A stretch of DNA of 64,000 nt from Larix kaempferi (taxonomy: Eukaryota > Streptophyta > Pinopsida > Pinales > Pinaceae): contig BSBM01000964.1 of assembly GCA_027924585.1 (NCBI GenBank), forward strand, positions 2,271,001 through 2,335,000, in the 5' to 3' direction. Made by a program: the position numbers and the translations under genes. Below are positions 23,711 through 35,803 of this stretch, in pieces; within the stretch, counting starts at the first letter, position 1, and every line of letters starts with the position of its first letter. The notes under the pieces are model-generated. The model did no database searches. It worked only from the letters and a program-made list of their open reading frames with translations, and was not told the DNA's origin.

Positions 23711-24675
23711 TGTAACATACCCATTACTGACACATTTTATGTTTGAGAAAAAACATTATATTAACTTTTATTGTAAAGTTTTATATTTGGCCAAGGGCCA
23801 AGGATGACTATAATTGCACAATATTATTATTTAATAAAATAAAATAGGAGACACTCACCTAAATAGACTGTTGAAATAGTGTTTATTGACCCACTAGGTG
23901 GCATGGAATCTGAGGTAGAAGGCAATGGACAAGTGGCAGCATCACAAACTCAGTAACTAGCTGTTGTTATGGGACAACTCCCTTGATTTGTGGTCAAAGT
24001 TCCCCAAAAGATGGGACTGGAGATTGAGGCTCATTTATTTGGAAACTGACCACTAAAAGACCTAGGCATCTTTATAAGCCATTGATATTGAGCAGAGGCT
24101 CACACTTTTTTTGACGAAAAAATTTACCTTGTGGTTCTATTGTATGCACACAAGAGATTCGATGAGGGGAAGCTATGTTTTCAGTTGTAGTGTAAGTCTG
24201 TTTCACTTCTGCTAAGTGCAGAGTTTACTACTGAGTGCAGAGAGTTATTTTGAGGTGTATTGCAAGTCTCCATTGATTGGTGGAAGTACAACCTGAGTGC
24301 CTTGCTTCTACACAGAGTCTTCTACCTAGTGTTTTAGTAAACAGGCTCGGGGGTCCAAAGGAGCAAGTGATATTGGCTGCCTCTTTTGGAGAAGGTTGGG
24401 AGGAATAGGACTCTTTGGGTGTTTGTCCACCCTATCTACATTTGCAGGTTCTTAGACTGTTATTTCTTTTCCTAAGCAGTGATAATTTATTTTCTATAAC
24501 TGTTGATTTAAGATATATTAACTGAATGTTGATAGTTATCATCATGCATAAGTAAATGTTTGATTTTCTGAACTGATTATGATTCTATAAATTGTTAAAT
24601 AAGTTATATGAAATGATAGAATAAATTACTTCCCTATATTTTTTCATGCACTATCTTTGTGTCGTACTTTAGTAC
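23711..24675 (+). repeat. 3' LTR of the second chromovirus (right end tentative)
   Basis: The left end is fixed by a polypurine tract (AAGTGGGGGTG, about 23698-23710) followed by TGTAACATACCC. The right end is set at a ...TTTAGTACA before a sequence change, without a partner LTR to prove it. No coding region. Confidence 0.5.
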
Positions 24676-27456
24676 AGGGAAGGATGTTTAAAAGTAGATA
24701 AATGATATGCAGTAGATAGACTGATTAAATAAACAAAACTCTGTTATGTCTCCTTTAATCTATTTACATTTTTGCAAACTAAAATATCCTATATTCGCAG
24801 TCATAAAACATCTATATTATGCAGACATTATAATATCTTCACATTCTTAGTAATAGAAGTAAACATTTTCCATAATTTTGTACCAAAACCTAAGGTTTAG
24901 TTATAGGTTAACTATTCCATTACAGAAGGTAAAAAATATACATTTTCTTATTATTTATTTTCATCCTATTAATACATATTAATATTTCACATTATAGTAT
25001 CCAAACTTCACTGTAGATTTTCATCAACATCTATGAAATTAAACAGCTGTAAAACAAACATATCTATTATACAAAGCTGCTAAGCACTTATTTTATAATC
25101 GATACCATATACCAAATAAAACACAGAACAATTTTTATTTTTCAGACGAATGTCCTAAACACTTGTTATTTTTCAAATGAACTAAGTTAACTTTTTCTTA
25201 TCAAATAGAAAGATAGAGCTCGATTACATGAAACCCTACAAGTACATGTTATATTTTCATTTCAAAACCCTTAACATTTATACAGTAAGTAAAACAAATT
25301 AATAATAGTGTTGGTTAGGGTTTCACAACCCTTATAACTGAAACCCTTTAACCTTAAGAGCACATAAAACTTTTAGACAGGGTTTCAAACCAAAGTCTTT
25401 GGCCTCTTACAACATAGGCTAGCTTCATAGTCACACATAGAATCTACTTTCAACAAAGGCTCAAGGCCATTGATAAAATAAACAGCTGAATGTATACAAA
25501 ATAATTCTATTTTAGTAATCCAACATTCTAAGAAACAAAAATAGACATATGAGACTAGGTCTCAACATTAAGATCAACTACTCAAACTTTTCGATTTCAA
25601 CCTTTTACAAAAACAATTCTGAGTTTGAAAACTACAAATCTAGGCATCTAGCCTTTTCGGCTCTCGGCCTTTGAAACAATAATCAACATCTTATAAACAT
25701 GCATGAATGGGTTGTTTCCCTTATCATTGCTTAAACAAACATTGTTTAAAATAACGCAGGCTGCTAGGAGCATTGCTCTCAGGCGCAGCTCACATAAACT
25801 GTATTAATTTTCAAACACCATAATCATTTTCATTCATCAAATTGCCAAGGGTTGAAACCCTTTCACACAGTGGTTACACAATTTTGTTACACAGTAAAAC
25901 GTTGTAGAGTCAATACTGAGGTAGGTCGAGGATTCAATCCTCCCTACACTTGCCATTTCGACTTACAAACATTACAAACGGTGGCAATATCAACAGCCAG
26001 ACCACAAATCGAAGCTTCGGCTAAAACTAAACAATGACCAACAATTACCAAGTCGAAACCTACAATGAAAACCACCGAGGCTTACCGGATTTTAGCACAT
26101 TTCCCACTCAGTATCGAGCATGGAAATCCAAAGCTGAGGAGCACCTGCTATACAACACAAAGTGTGTTTAAAAAGATAGCATATGAAGCTCAAACAAAAT
26201 ACAAACAACTGCAAACATTATGAGCTATCATAGGTAGCAAGTTTCGAAACTAACGAATTACCTTTCTGAAGGAACATTGTTCCTGAAGGAACATTGTTCC
26301 TGAAGCCGAATATGCCCACATTCGATGGGAACCAGAACCCATTACACCATAGCAACTCAGCAAAGGAAGGATACAACTCATAGATCTCACTGTGCAAAGA
26401 TTTCGAGTTACAGGTCAGGGTATCGAACCCTGGAGAGGTGCCTCCTAAAGAGCTCTGCAAAACCCTATGAACTTGCATCCTATCGATCTCTCCAAACCCA
26501 CTCCCTGCCAAATGAATGCCGAGTTATTTCTCACGTGGAGGTAAAACCCAAAGCAATTAGGGTTAGCATCACTATCAAGCAAACCACGTGAAGGCTGACC
26601 ACGGGGGATGCCACTAGACTATCCACTCACAAACACTTTATTGCACTTTAATAACCATAGCTACCACAAGTACGAAGAACCACCAGCATAACCTTGTAGC
26701 AAGATATTGAATCGACTTCCTATATAGTTAAAACATTTCAATATTAATATATTGAGGTCACCAAATGTCCAAAGTCAAAACAATACCCTATAATCTATCC
26801 AAAGGGTTAGTCCAAGCTAAGACCTCGACCATTGACATGGAAGGTTTATACACTTAGGATAATATAGTTATATTTCATCATCTTTGCAAAGTAATAAACA
26901 AAGTATTATGTGGAACATAGTTTTGAAATCAAACCTTTATATATATGGTAATAAGACCTTTCTTTAAGCACATATCAACTATTGCATAATCATAATTATA
27001 ATTCCCTAGCATTATAATGGTATAGTATAGTCTACAACTATAGACATTGTTATATTTCCATAATAACACTATCAGATAGGTTATGCATATGGTGTGCAAA
27101 TCAGAAGATAGGCTTAGAATTTAAATAAAAGACATTAGAGTTAGAATATGATCAGGTATTACCATAGACTTTTAATACATGTTGCAAATTTCCTAAGCAT
27201 AGGATTTTAAATACCTTAAAATTTATTTCGATACTTAACATTATACAAATACTTGTGTATTAAAAATAACATAAATGCGGAGAATAGAGTGTAATGACTA
27301 TGAAGTCATATAAACAACTTATTATTGAATATAGCTGAAGAAACAACCAAAATAGATCTCACCCTGAAATGTTTTCAAGTATTCTATTTAAACTTGAAAG
27401 CTAACTGACGATAAATAGGATCTCCGTATTTACTTTCGAAGCACTATTTCTCTTAC
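24676..27456. other. unassigned region between chromovirus and candidate exon
   Basis: Mostly AT-rich and non-coding. Two B-box-like strings (GGATTCAATCC at about 25928 plus; GGGTTCGATACCC minus at about 26428-26416) suggest old tRNA-derived repeats. On the minus strand 26511-26218 is open for 97 codons and is bordered by an AG and a GT, but its sequence includes the tRNA-like box, so I do not call it a gene. A 17-bp tandem pair (CTGAAGGAACATTGTTC) lies at 26265-26300. Confidence 0.4.
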
Positions 27457-27605
27457 CTGTGATCTGCGACATAACGTTCAAATGCTTTAGCTAAAATAGC
27501 TAAGTAAGCCTCGGGATACCCATAGGACCCCTTCATCATCAACAAGAAAAGGAAACAGTTAGCACATAAAACAATTTCAGCATCAAGTCTATAAAGTATC
27601 GACAG
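27457..27605 (-). CDS. candidate internal exon of an unidentified gene
   Basis: On the minus strand a pyrimidine-rich ACTTTTTTATACAG acceptor precedes 149 bp that are fully open in one frame and end at CACAG|GTAAGAG, a near-consensus donor. The encoded 49 residues (including DAEIVLCANCFLFLL and GYPEAYLAILAKAFERY) have balanced composition and no stop, unlike every surrounding frame. Entry phase would be 0 and exit phase 2. I do not recognise the family. No neighbouring exon of matching phase was found, so it is either one exon of a host gene with very long introns, as conifers have, or a gene fragment caught by a mobile element. Confidence 0.4.
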
Positions 27606-27953
27606 CTGTATAAAAAAGTATGACTGATCTAGATTGCTTGTATTGTAGTAACAACATCCAACATTAGTAGACTATAGATATAAACACATAATGCATATTT
27701 TAAATTACTTTATACACACATAATCGACATAACATATTTAGTACATTATAACGAATAACTAAACAAACAAACATTTATTATACTTCTGCACAGTAATGAT
27801 AACAATTAATATTACTTTGAAAATTTTTAAAATTTTCGATTCCAAAATATAAACTAACAATGATGTTAGAATATCCCATATATATATAATATAATGAAGT
27901 AACACTTATCCATATGAGTTTAGCGATTGTTATTATTATTATTAATCTCGTTA

Positions 27954-27958
27954 GAAAA
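27954..27958 (-). terminator. pol III T-run terminator for tRNA-Gln
   Basis: Five T on the minus strand, in the loop/arm of the CTCGTT-AGAAA-AACGAG inverted repeat (27947-27963). Confidence 0.55.
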
Positions 27959-27995
27959 ACGAGCTTTCATTCTATTCTTAATTATTTTATATCGC

Positions 27996-28067
27996 AGGTC
28001 CTACCGGGATTCGAACCCAAGTTGCTGGATTCAAAGTCCAAAGTACTAACCACTCCACTATAGAACC
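27996..28067 (-). tRNA. tRNA-Gln (anticodon TTG)
   Basis: 72 nt on the minus strand. The acceptor stem GGTTCTA pairs with TAGGACC, allowing one wobble. The anticodon arm is TTGGA-CTTTGAA-TCCAG, the T arm TTGGG-TTCGAAT-CCCGG, and the discriminator base is T. Internal promoter boxes TAGTGGAGTGG (A) and GGTTCGAATCC (B) are present, and a T5 pol III terminator lies 38 nt downstream. No intron and no encoded CCA, as expected for a nuclear plant gene. It would deliver glutamine at CAA codons. Because it lies inside a duplicated repeat, expression is uncertain. Confidence 0.88.
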
Positions 28068-29255
28068 ACATGCAAGAGCATATCATTTTCTAAAATTCCC
28101 TACATTGAAAGAGCTATTCGTCAAAGTTGTGATCATGTCGTTTTGTTAGAACCATGTCCACAAAGTGAAATGATGCGTTTTATTCACATTGTGATGAATA
28201 CTTCGTATGTGATTCAGAGGTGGGGAATACGGAAGTATGGATACACTGGATATAAGATTGTGATGTTATTTTGATATTTTGTGATATTTATTAGATGAGT
28301 TGGTAGTGGTTTTTATTACATCTAGAAGAGTGAGGTGTTTTACAACCCAATATAAGGGAGATGTTGTTACATAACATTAATAAAAATAAAAAGTTGATAA
28401 ATCGTAGTTTTAAATGGATCTATGGTGATTAAAATAAGTTATTGTATTTGTTGTACTCTCAGTCTCATGTAACAAGGGATAACAAGTTGATTGCAATTTA
28501 ATGACTCTCCAAGTGTGTATTAAGATCATTTAATGGTCACACACCAAATTTCTAAGTTGAGGATTGGAATGGTTATAGAATGCCACGGTGGAATGCTTGA
28601 AATTTTTACAACAATATCCTTATTATGAAATCAATATATCATTTATGGCAATATAATTTGGGTGAGGAGGATAACACTTCATCGCACAACCACTTAAATT
28701 AAACCCAATTTAATTTTTAATCTAATCTAACAAACCAATCCCATATAATACTTAAAAAATAATTAATTAACTATATATAAATATATATTATAATAAATAA
28801 CAAGTTAATATATTATGTTTGTTATCGTAAATATTAAATATTAAATATTTCATTCCCAAGTTTAATATTACTAACCTTTGAGCTATATAAACCAATCCCA
28901 TATAATACTTAAAAAATAATTAATTAACTATATAAAAATATATATTATAATAAATAACAAGTTCATATATTATGTTTGTTATCGTAAATATTAAATATTA
29001 AATATTTTTTCCCAAGCTTAATATTATTAACCTTTGAGCTCTATAAATCAGTTATTGTTTTTGATGATGATGATGATTAATGTTCATGATAAAAAAAACT
29101 TACAAAGATAGACATCTACTATTTAGTAAGAATCAAGATATCCCTAATGTCGAGCATAACATGTTGCTAGCTAAATTTGAAACTAAGTGGGGAGTATCAT
29201 TAAGTATATATGCCTAAATATATACATTTATAACATTATAATTATATTAATAAGG

Positions 29256-29479
29256 AATGATTTACAACTTAGTGGATTGATTCAAGTGGTTGAGAGTTGT
29301 GAGTTGGCATAGATATATATAAGAGATTTATTTGATGTCCCCACTGAGTTAGGCTCAGAGCCGGCTGGATGAGGCCCCTTTGCATGGGCTCCCTTGAATT
29401 CTTGTAGTGATCGTAGCAAATCCTCTCCGGGATTGTAAACCACATTGACATTGAAAAAAAAATTATAAATAATGATTTA
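29256..29479 (+). mobile_element. candidate SINE-like insertion
   Basis: A 206-bp segment (29265-29470) is flanked by a 9-bp direct repeat AATGATTTA (29256-29264 and 29471-29479) and ends in an A-rich tail from about 29453. Its head has an A-box-like TGGTTGAGAG (about 29289) and a weak B-box-like GGCTCAGAGCC about 60 bp on. It is GC-richer than its surroundings. Evidence is weaker than for the SINE at 17.6 kb because the B box is poor. Confidence 0.5.
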
Positions 29480-29745
29480 TTGATTATATAACAAATGATA
29501 TATAAATATATTTTTATTTGATATATTTACAATTGAGTTATATATTAATTTTAATGTATAAAAATTAGTTTATAAATTAGTTTTTATTTAAAGAATAATA
29601 TAGAGATTCTCTAAGATATAAGAAAATGTTATTTAGGAAAATAAAATTTAAATAAAGAAGATCACACTTCATCTCACAATTAATTAAACTAATTCTAATT
29701 AATTTAGAATGAATTAATTAATATATAAATTTAATTTTTTATTAT

Positions 29746-29751
<6 letters not shown>

Positions 29752-29786
<35 letters not shown>
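29752..29786. repeat. (TA)n microsatellite
   Basis: About 17 uninterrupted TA dinucleotides in an AT-rich stretch. Confidence 0.95.
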
Positions 29787-29789
<3 letters not shown>

Positions 29790-32700
29790 AATAATTTTAA
29801 AATTATAATTTCAACAATAATAAAATAATTTAAAATTTTATGTAAAATCTAAAACTCAGCATTCCATAAATATTCAAATATTTTAAAAAATAAAATATTC
29901 ATATATTATAAAACATAAAAGAAAAATGTCACAACTCCACATTCAACATTGATTTTTGATATATTTTAGAAATGATCTAAATTGCTGCTCCATGCATAAT
30001 TATCAACGTGTACTCTTACATATCTATAAAGTGCGTTATTTAGGATACGAAGTTTATACTATGTGCAATGTTGTGTGGACATTTAAAGGATGGATTTTCG
30101 TTTAACTTTTGAAGTAGTGTAATTTTCTTTTATATAATTTATTTTCTTAAAATTTATTTGATAAGGCTGGTTAATTTTTATTGTATTTTATAATATTTTA
30201 AAAAATGAAAAAAAAAATTATTTAATTTATTTTATTCTTTAAGTTAGTTAGAGAGATACATTTGATATTTTAGATTGGCATAATTGATTTTGTAGTACTT
30301 ATTTTTTATTTTATTTTTTTATTGTATCACAATTCTTCTTAAACTTAGTTTAAAGTATTTTAATGGTATCAATATTATGTAGAGTGACTTCATCTAATCT
30401 TTACCAATTTAATCAAGACTTAGAATCCTTATGCTAACCCCTCTTAAATTAGAGGTGGATTTTGACCAGAGTTTGAAGAAATCTTACTAGGAAGTCTCTT
30501 GTCTTTCATGTTAGTTTTCTTGTGCTTATACATTAGGTATCTAGTCATAACTATGATGTCAATGTGGAAAATACTAGCTTTTATGCAAGGATAGGATGCA
30601 TTTATTTAATTTTAAGAAATATAATTCTAAACCACTAATGGATTTGCTCAATTTTCCTCGACAATTCTTTAGAAATACCACAACACCAAAATTACACATC
30701 CATATAGAAAACAAGAGTGACAAAAGTCTCAAAGAGGAGTTTCTTTCTTTCCACACATGGAAATCCACTGATTTATAGTAGTTTTTAATACTAAAATAGG
30801 ATTTGAACCCTCCATTAATCCTTTTTGCTCAATGTTATAGTTCTAATTAAGCTTGTGATGGAGGTTGATTTTGAGATATTTGTTTGAATGAATTTATTCT
30901 AATTTTCTATTGTCACACACAAAATTAGCATAAATGATCGTTTTATTATATTTTCACGTTACTCAAAAAGTGCTTACACCATGTTTGGGGGTGCTTTATG
31001 AGAATTGGGGTACATGGTGTATGATAAGTCCCTAGATGGTCCAAGACATATTACAAAATAAGAGATGGTATGTGATGGATATACATATTTGATATTGCCT
31101 TCTCAATGGATGGTTGACCTAAATATAGTGTTGGCTTGGTGCTCTTTTGTTAGGGATTTGATTTCTCTTGCTTGATTGATCGACACCCTTCATGATGACC
31201 ACATGGAAAAACCAATTGCTTGGAGAGTGCCCCACTTGGGACGAGGAGTGGTTTTCATCATAGAAGAGGGACTTAATCCCTAGATGGAATGTGGAACCTT
31301 GGAATCCTGTTCAAATGATTGTAGATGGTTCGATGACGTCAAGGGATTCAACAATGTTCTTATAGAGGGTGGCTAGCCCAATCAAAGTACATTGATTAGG
31401 AGGATTGATGGAGTATGTGGAGGCTTCTGATGGAGTGTTGTGTACCTTTCTTGCATAATTACATCACCTTGTATTCCTTATTTTCGATGACATCACCTTG
31501 GAGCATGACATATGTACTTTAGAGTGGGCATTTCACTTGAGTTGGCCTACAAGGGATAATGTGGGTTGCTTGGCTTGTGCCTACATAATATTTTTGGCCT
31601 TCATTACCTCTCAGATAGATAGAGGAAGAAGAGACTCATTCCATTCATATAATAATTTCACTCTTTTCTTTGTACTTAACTTCTTGGAGGAAGTCACTAG
31701 GGTTTCCTCATGAAACCTGGGAGGAGTTATGAAGTTTAGAGGTGATTCCTTTGTTCAAGTTGGACTACTGTGACTTGGGTTTTCTCATATGAAAAAGAAG
31801 ATATTGGATATGATCATGTCATTTCCATTTTCATTCTTAATCACTCTTTTGTAGAGATGAGACCTAGAAGGCGAGTACACTTGGTATCTCTCTAGATCTT
31901 GAGGTGCTAGGGTTTCTTGGCCTTCTTGGAGTTTCTTGGAGCATCTTGGAGTTTTAGGGTTTGGGTTTTACCCTTGGAGATTGGAGATTATGGTTTTGAG
32001 ATAAAATCTTAGGGTGGATTCATGGAGAAGAGGAGAGCATGATGATGTTTTTCCAAGTTGTGTTGGATAGATTCTTGCACATGGATCTTCTTGGTTGAGC
32101 TAAGATTTCTTGACTTACCCTACCTAGGGATTTTTGGATAGTTCGAGTTTTGTATTAGACTTGGGAGAAGGGTATGGTATGCACTTATACTTCATATTGA
32201 GCTTATATATGATGTTTCAAGCTATCAATATTTTGTGAAATTTCTAGAGTTGAATTTCAACTATCTAGAATTCTTTATGTCTTGTTGTTTTGACATAAGT
32301 AAAGGGACAAATTATAAGGTGTATTAAAACATCTAATAGAGAATATAATGGGATGGTTGCATTGATTTTATAATGTTATAAAAGTACATTTTTAGATTTG
32401 GTTAGTAACTGGCAAGCTCCCCTCGAAGATGTGGAAACTTATCTCATAATTTGGAATATTTTCTCTTCGAGTTGTTGTGAAGCATGGAGATTTTTAATGT
32501 GAATTATTGTGATCTTTCCATTTTTTTTACACTTTAACTTATACGAGTCCTAAGGAAAAAATTGATAGGGCTAAGCCATGAGAAGGTAAAATTTCATTTT
32601 TCCATTAATTGCATCAGTGCAAGATATTTTAACACATTTTGGATTTGATAATCATATCCTATGTCTTGTTAGTGTTTACTAACATACTCATTAAAGATAA

Positions 32701-33017
32701 AAAATCCTTCAAAATCCTTAGTTGCTCATCAAGATTAGAGGAACACCTTTCCATAAGAACAATATTGTTAACATAAAATAAATTTCTTTCAACCAACCCT
32801 CATCATTCCTAAGCTTAGCAATAACATTATCGTATAACATTTTTGAAACAACTTGCAATAATGACTTTATAACCATATGCTAATTTCTTTTCCAAAAATA
32901 ATTTCATATAACTTAAATAATTAAAGTAGGGTTAATCATTCTAAACTTGTAGTTTGAGGGGATGCTTTTTTAATGTTAGATATGCTTTTATCATTTAGAT
33001 CATTTTGTGATGCTTTT
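29787..33017. other. no gene recognised
   Basis: AT-rich DNA with only short frames. 31850-32010 contains runs of CTTGGAG/TAGGGTTT repeats typical of retroelement untranslated regions. The frame at 31498-31713 has no recognisable domain and no splice context. Nothing here can be named. Confidence 0.4.
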
Positions 33018-34418
33018 GGGACCTCAAAAAACAACAATCAATTTCAAGATTATTAAAAAGTTGAAAATGTTATATTTTTGGGTGATGCTTTTGGGACCTC
33101 AGGAAACAACCATCAATCACAAGATTATTAAAAACTTGAAAATGTTTTTTTTTTATTATGTGACTATTATTTAGACCTTAGAAAAAATAAATAATTAATG
33201 TTTATTTAAAAATAATAATAATATATAATTATGGACTTAAAACTGATTTTAGATAATTTCTACTAACTTAAAAGTGGCACTCCATTTCCTTTTTGAAGTG
33301 TAGCTAGTCTCTTTTTCATCTTAATAATTTTTTTTTGTGTGTATGTAGAGCTCATACCCAAAGTTTGGGACCTCAGAAAACAACAATCAATTTCAAGATT
33401 ATTAAAAAGTTGAAAATGTTATTTTTTTGGGTGATGCTTTTGGGACCTTAGGAAACAACCATCAATCACAAGATTATTAAAAACTTGAAAATGCTTTTTT
33501 TTATTATGTGACTATTATTTAGACCTTAGAAAAAATAAATAATTAATGTTTATTTAAAAAAATGATAACATATAATTATGGACTTAAAACTTATTTTAGA
33601 TAATTTCCACTAACTTAAAAGTGACACTCCATTTCCTTTTTTGAGTGTAGCTAGTCTCTTTTTCATCTGAATACTATTTTTCTTGTGTGTATGTAAAGCT
33701 CATACCCAAAGTTTGGGACCTCAAAAAACAACAATCAATTTCAAGATTATTAAAAAGTTGAAAATGTTATTTTTTTGGGTGATGCTTTTGGGACCTCAGG
33801 AAACAACCATCAATCACAAGATTGTTAAAAACTTGAAAATGCTTTTTTTATTATTATGTGACTATTATTTAGACCTTAGAAAAAATAAATAATTAATGTT
33901 TATTTAAAAAAAATGATAATATATAATTATGGACTTAAAACTTATTTTAGATAATTTCCACTAACTTAAAAGTGGCACTTCATTTCCTTTTTTAAGTGTG
34001 TAGCTAGTCTCTTTTTCATCTTAATACTATTTTTTTGTGTGTGTATGTAAAGCTCATACCCAAAGTTTGAGACCTCAAAAGACAACAATCAATTTCAAGA
34101 TTATTAAAAAGTTGAAAATGTTATTTTTTTAGGTGATGCTTTTGGGACCTCAGGAAACAACCATCAATCACAAGATTATTAAAAACTTGAAAATGCTTTT
34201 TTTTTATTATGTGACTATTATTTAGACCTTAGAAAAAATAAATAATTAATGTTTATTTAAACAAAATGATAATATATAATTATGGACTTAAAACTTATTT
34301 TAGGTAATTTCCACTAACTTAAAAGTGGCACTCCATTTCCTTTTTTAAGTGTAGCTAGTCTCTTTTTCATCTTAATACTAATTTTTTTGTGTATATGTAA
34401 AGCTCATACCCAAAGTTT
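33018..34418. repeat. tandem array, four units of about 350 bp
   Basis: Units start at GGGACCTCA-like strings at 33018, 33367, 33715 and 34069; a fifth start at 34419 is cut short. Each unit has an internal pair of ~75-bp sub-repeats (GGGACCTCARRAAACAAC ... AAAAACTTGAAAATG). Copies are highly similar, so the array expanded fairly recently. No open frame runs through the units. Confidence 0.95.
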
Positions 34419-34532
34419 GGAACTAGTAACCTTACAAAAGGAGTGCCTTAAAAGTACACTCATTTTATTGTTTATTTTATCCCCATAAACCTTCATATTA
34501 TATTTGTTTCATAGTAAAACCAAAATATACAA

Positions 34533-35229
34533 AGCTGAGACTTAAAAAGCCCACATATTTATTAACAAAACACACTATAAATATGAGAATTATGATTATT
34601 TTATATTTGTTACCTTTTATAAATTACAAAGACAGTTTTTTTTTTATAAATGTAATAGTTCATTGTTAACCATGTTGGGCTATATATGTTGACATATTAT
34701 TATGTTACTTATATTGATTACATTTATCACAATTTACTATTGACATATTATTGTGTTACTTATATTGATTACATTTATTACAATTTACTAATTATTGAAA
34801 TTAGTTAATTATGCTTTAGAGATTTGAACTTCACTATTTTGATCTTGAACCTCCATTATTTAGATCTTGTAAAATATGTTAAAGCCGAGACTTAAAAAAC
34901 CTACATATTTATTAACAAAACACACTGTAAATATGAGAATTATGATTATTTTATATTTGTTATCTTTTATAAATTACACAGATAAAGAATTTTTTTTAAT
35001 AAAATGTAATAGTTCATTATTGACCATGTTGAGCTATATATGTTGACATATTATTATGTTACTCACATTGATTACATTTATCACAATTTACTATTGACAT
35101 ATTATTTAGTTACTTATATTAATTACATTTATTACAATTTACTAATTATTGAAATTAGTTAATTATGTTCTAGAGATTTGAACTCGGCTATTTTGATCTT
35201 GGACCTCCATTATTTAAATCTTGTAAAAT
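34533..35229. repeat. tandem duplication, two units of about 347 bp
   Basis: Units start AAAGCYGAGACTTAAAAA at about 34533 and 34879 and run to CTTGTAAAATATRTT. Each holds two internal copies of a TTGACATATTAT...TTTACTA module of about 65 bp. Confidence 0.92.
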
Positions 35230-35343
35230 ATATTAATTATGATAAAAGGATTTATTTATTTATTTTTATTTTGATCTTGTGAAATATGTTAATTATAATG
35301 AAAGGAAATTTTTTTTTACAATGAATACTCAAGTGGCAACATA

Positions 35344-35640
35344 AAAGCCTTCTTAATTTCAAGTTTTTTTGAAAATCCTAATTCTCAACCTCCTTCCTTC
35401 TTGGTATGTAAAATCCTTCTTAATTTTTTGAAAAATAAGGTTTATGAAGATTTCGCAAATTCTAAGCAACCTCCTTCCTTCTTAATTTCAAGTTTTTTTG
35501 AAAATCCTAATTCTCAACCTCCCTCCTCCTTGGTATGTAAGATCCTTTTTAATTTTTTGAAAACTAAGGTTTCTGAAGATTTCGCAAATTCTAAGCAACC
35601 TCCTTCCTCATTGGGATGTAAGATCCTTTTTAAAATAAGG
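35344..35640 (+). repeat. tandem repeat of 129 bp that stays open
   Basis: Repeated blocks CTCAACCTCCNTCC and GAAGATTTCGCAAATTCTAAGC recur with a 129-bp (43-codon) period; the last copy has a deletion. The plus frame stays open across the array (about 35317-35670; repeated peptides EDFANSKQPPS and FFENPNSQPPS). With no domain or promoter I treat this as a coincidence of a period divisible by three rather than a gene. Confidence 0.7.
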
Positions 35641-35733
35641 TTTTTGAAGATTTCGCTTTGTAATGTTTAAATTCTAAGTAAGCATTTTCTAAGTATTTCA
35701 CTGCAGAGTTCCTCTAATCAACTCATAGACCAA

Positions 35734-35803
35734 AGGTCTTACAGGAAGTCGAACCCAGGTCGTTGGATTCAAAGAGAGTGCTAACCACTACACCATAAAT
35801 TAC
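35734..35803 (-). pseudogene. tRNA-Gln-like pseudogene
   Basis: On the minus strand the sequence follows tRNA-Gln(TTG): TATGGTGTAGTGGTTAGCAC, then CTTTGAATCCA and GACCTGGGTTCGA. Three bases of the anticodon stem (GGA) are missing and both acceptor strands are altered, so it cannot fold normally. It is closer to the standard plant tRNA-Gln body than the R-repeat copies, so it arose independently. Confidence 0.85.

Larger units (their letters stand above)
27827..29046. repeat. 1.2-kb repeat R, copy 2
   Basis: Partner of 19178-20404, starting at TTAAAATTTTCGA and ending at CCTTTGAGCTCTATAAAT. It carries the intact tRNA-Gln and the 157-bp tandem pair (28734-28890 and 28891-29046). What follows (GATGATGATGATGATT...) is unrelated to what follows copy 1. 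Confidence 0.9.

Noticed and set aside
26218-26591. Gene-like open frames on both strands near 26.2-26.6 kb
   Set aside because: The minus frame has AG and GT borders but runs through a pol III B-box-like string and does not match the phase of the exon-like block at 27.5 kb; more likely an old tRNA-derived repeat.
19178-29046. Repeat R copies as LTRs of one large element
   Set aside because: No TG...CA ends, no primer-binding site after copy 1, no polypurine tract before copy 2, and no target duplication. The chromovirus between them has its own LTR start at 23711.
29140-29215. Polypurine-like AAGTGGGGAGTATCAT followed by an LTR-like start after R copy 2
   Set aside because: It resembles a chromovirus 3' end, but no coding sequence precedes it and no LTR partner was found, so it is too weak to annotate.
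33018-34418. CRISPR-like regular spacing
   Set aside because: The whole 350-bp unit repeats, with no unique spacers, and the DNA is plant nuclear; it is an ordinary tandem array.
35317-35670. Repeat-protein gene from the 129-bp array
   Set aside because: The period is divisible by three, so openness is expected by chance. No start upstream, no known domain, and the last unit is deleted.
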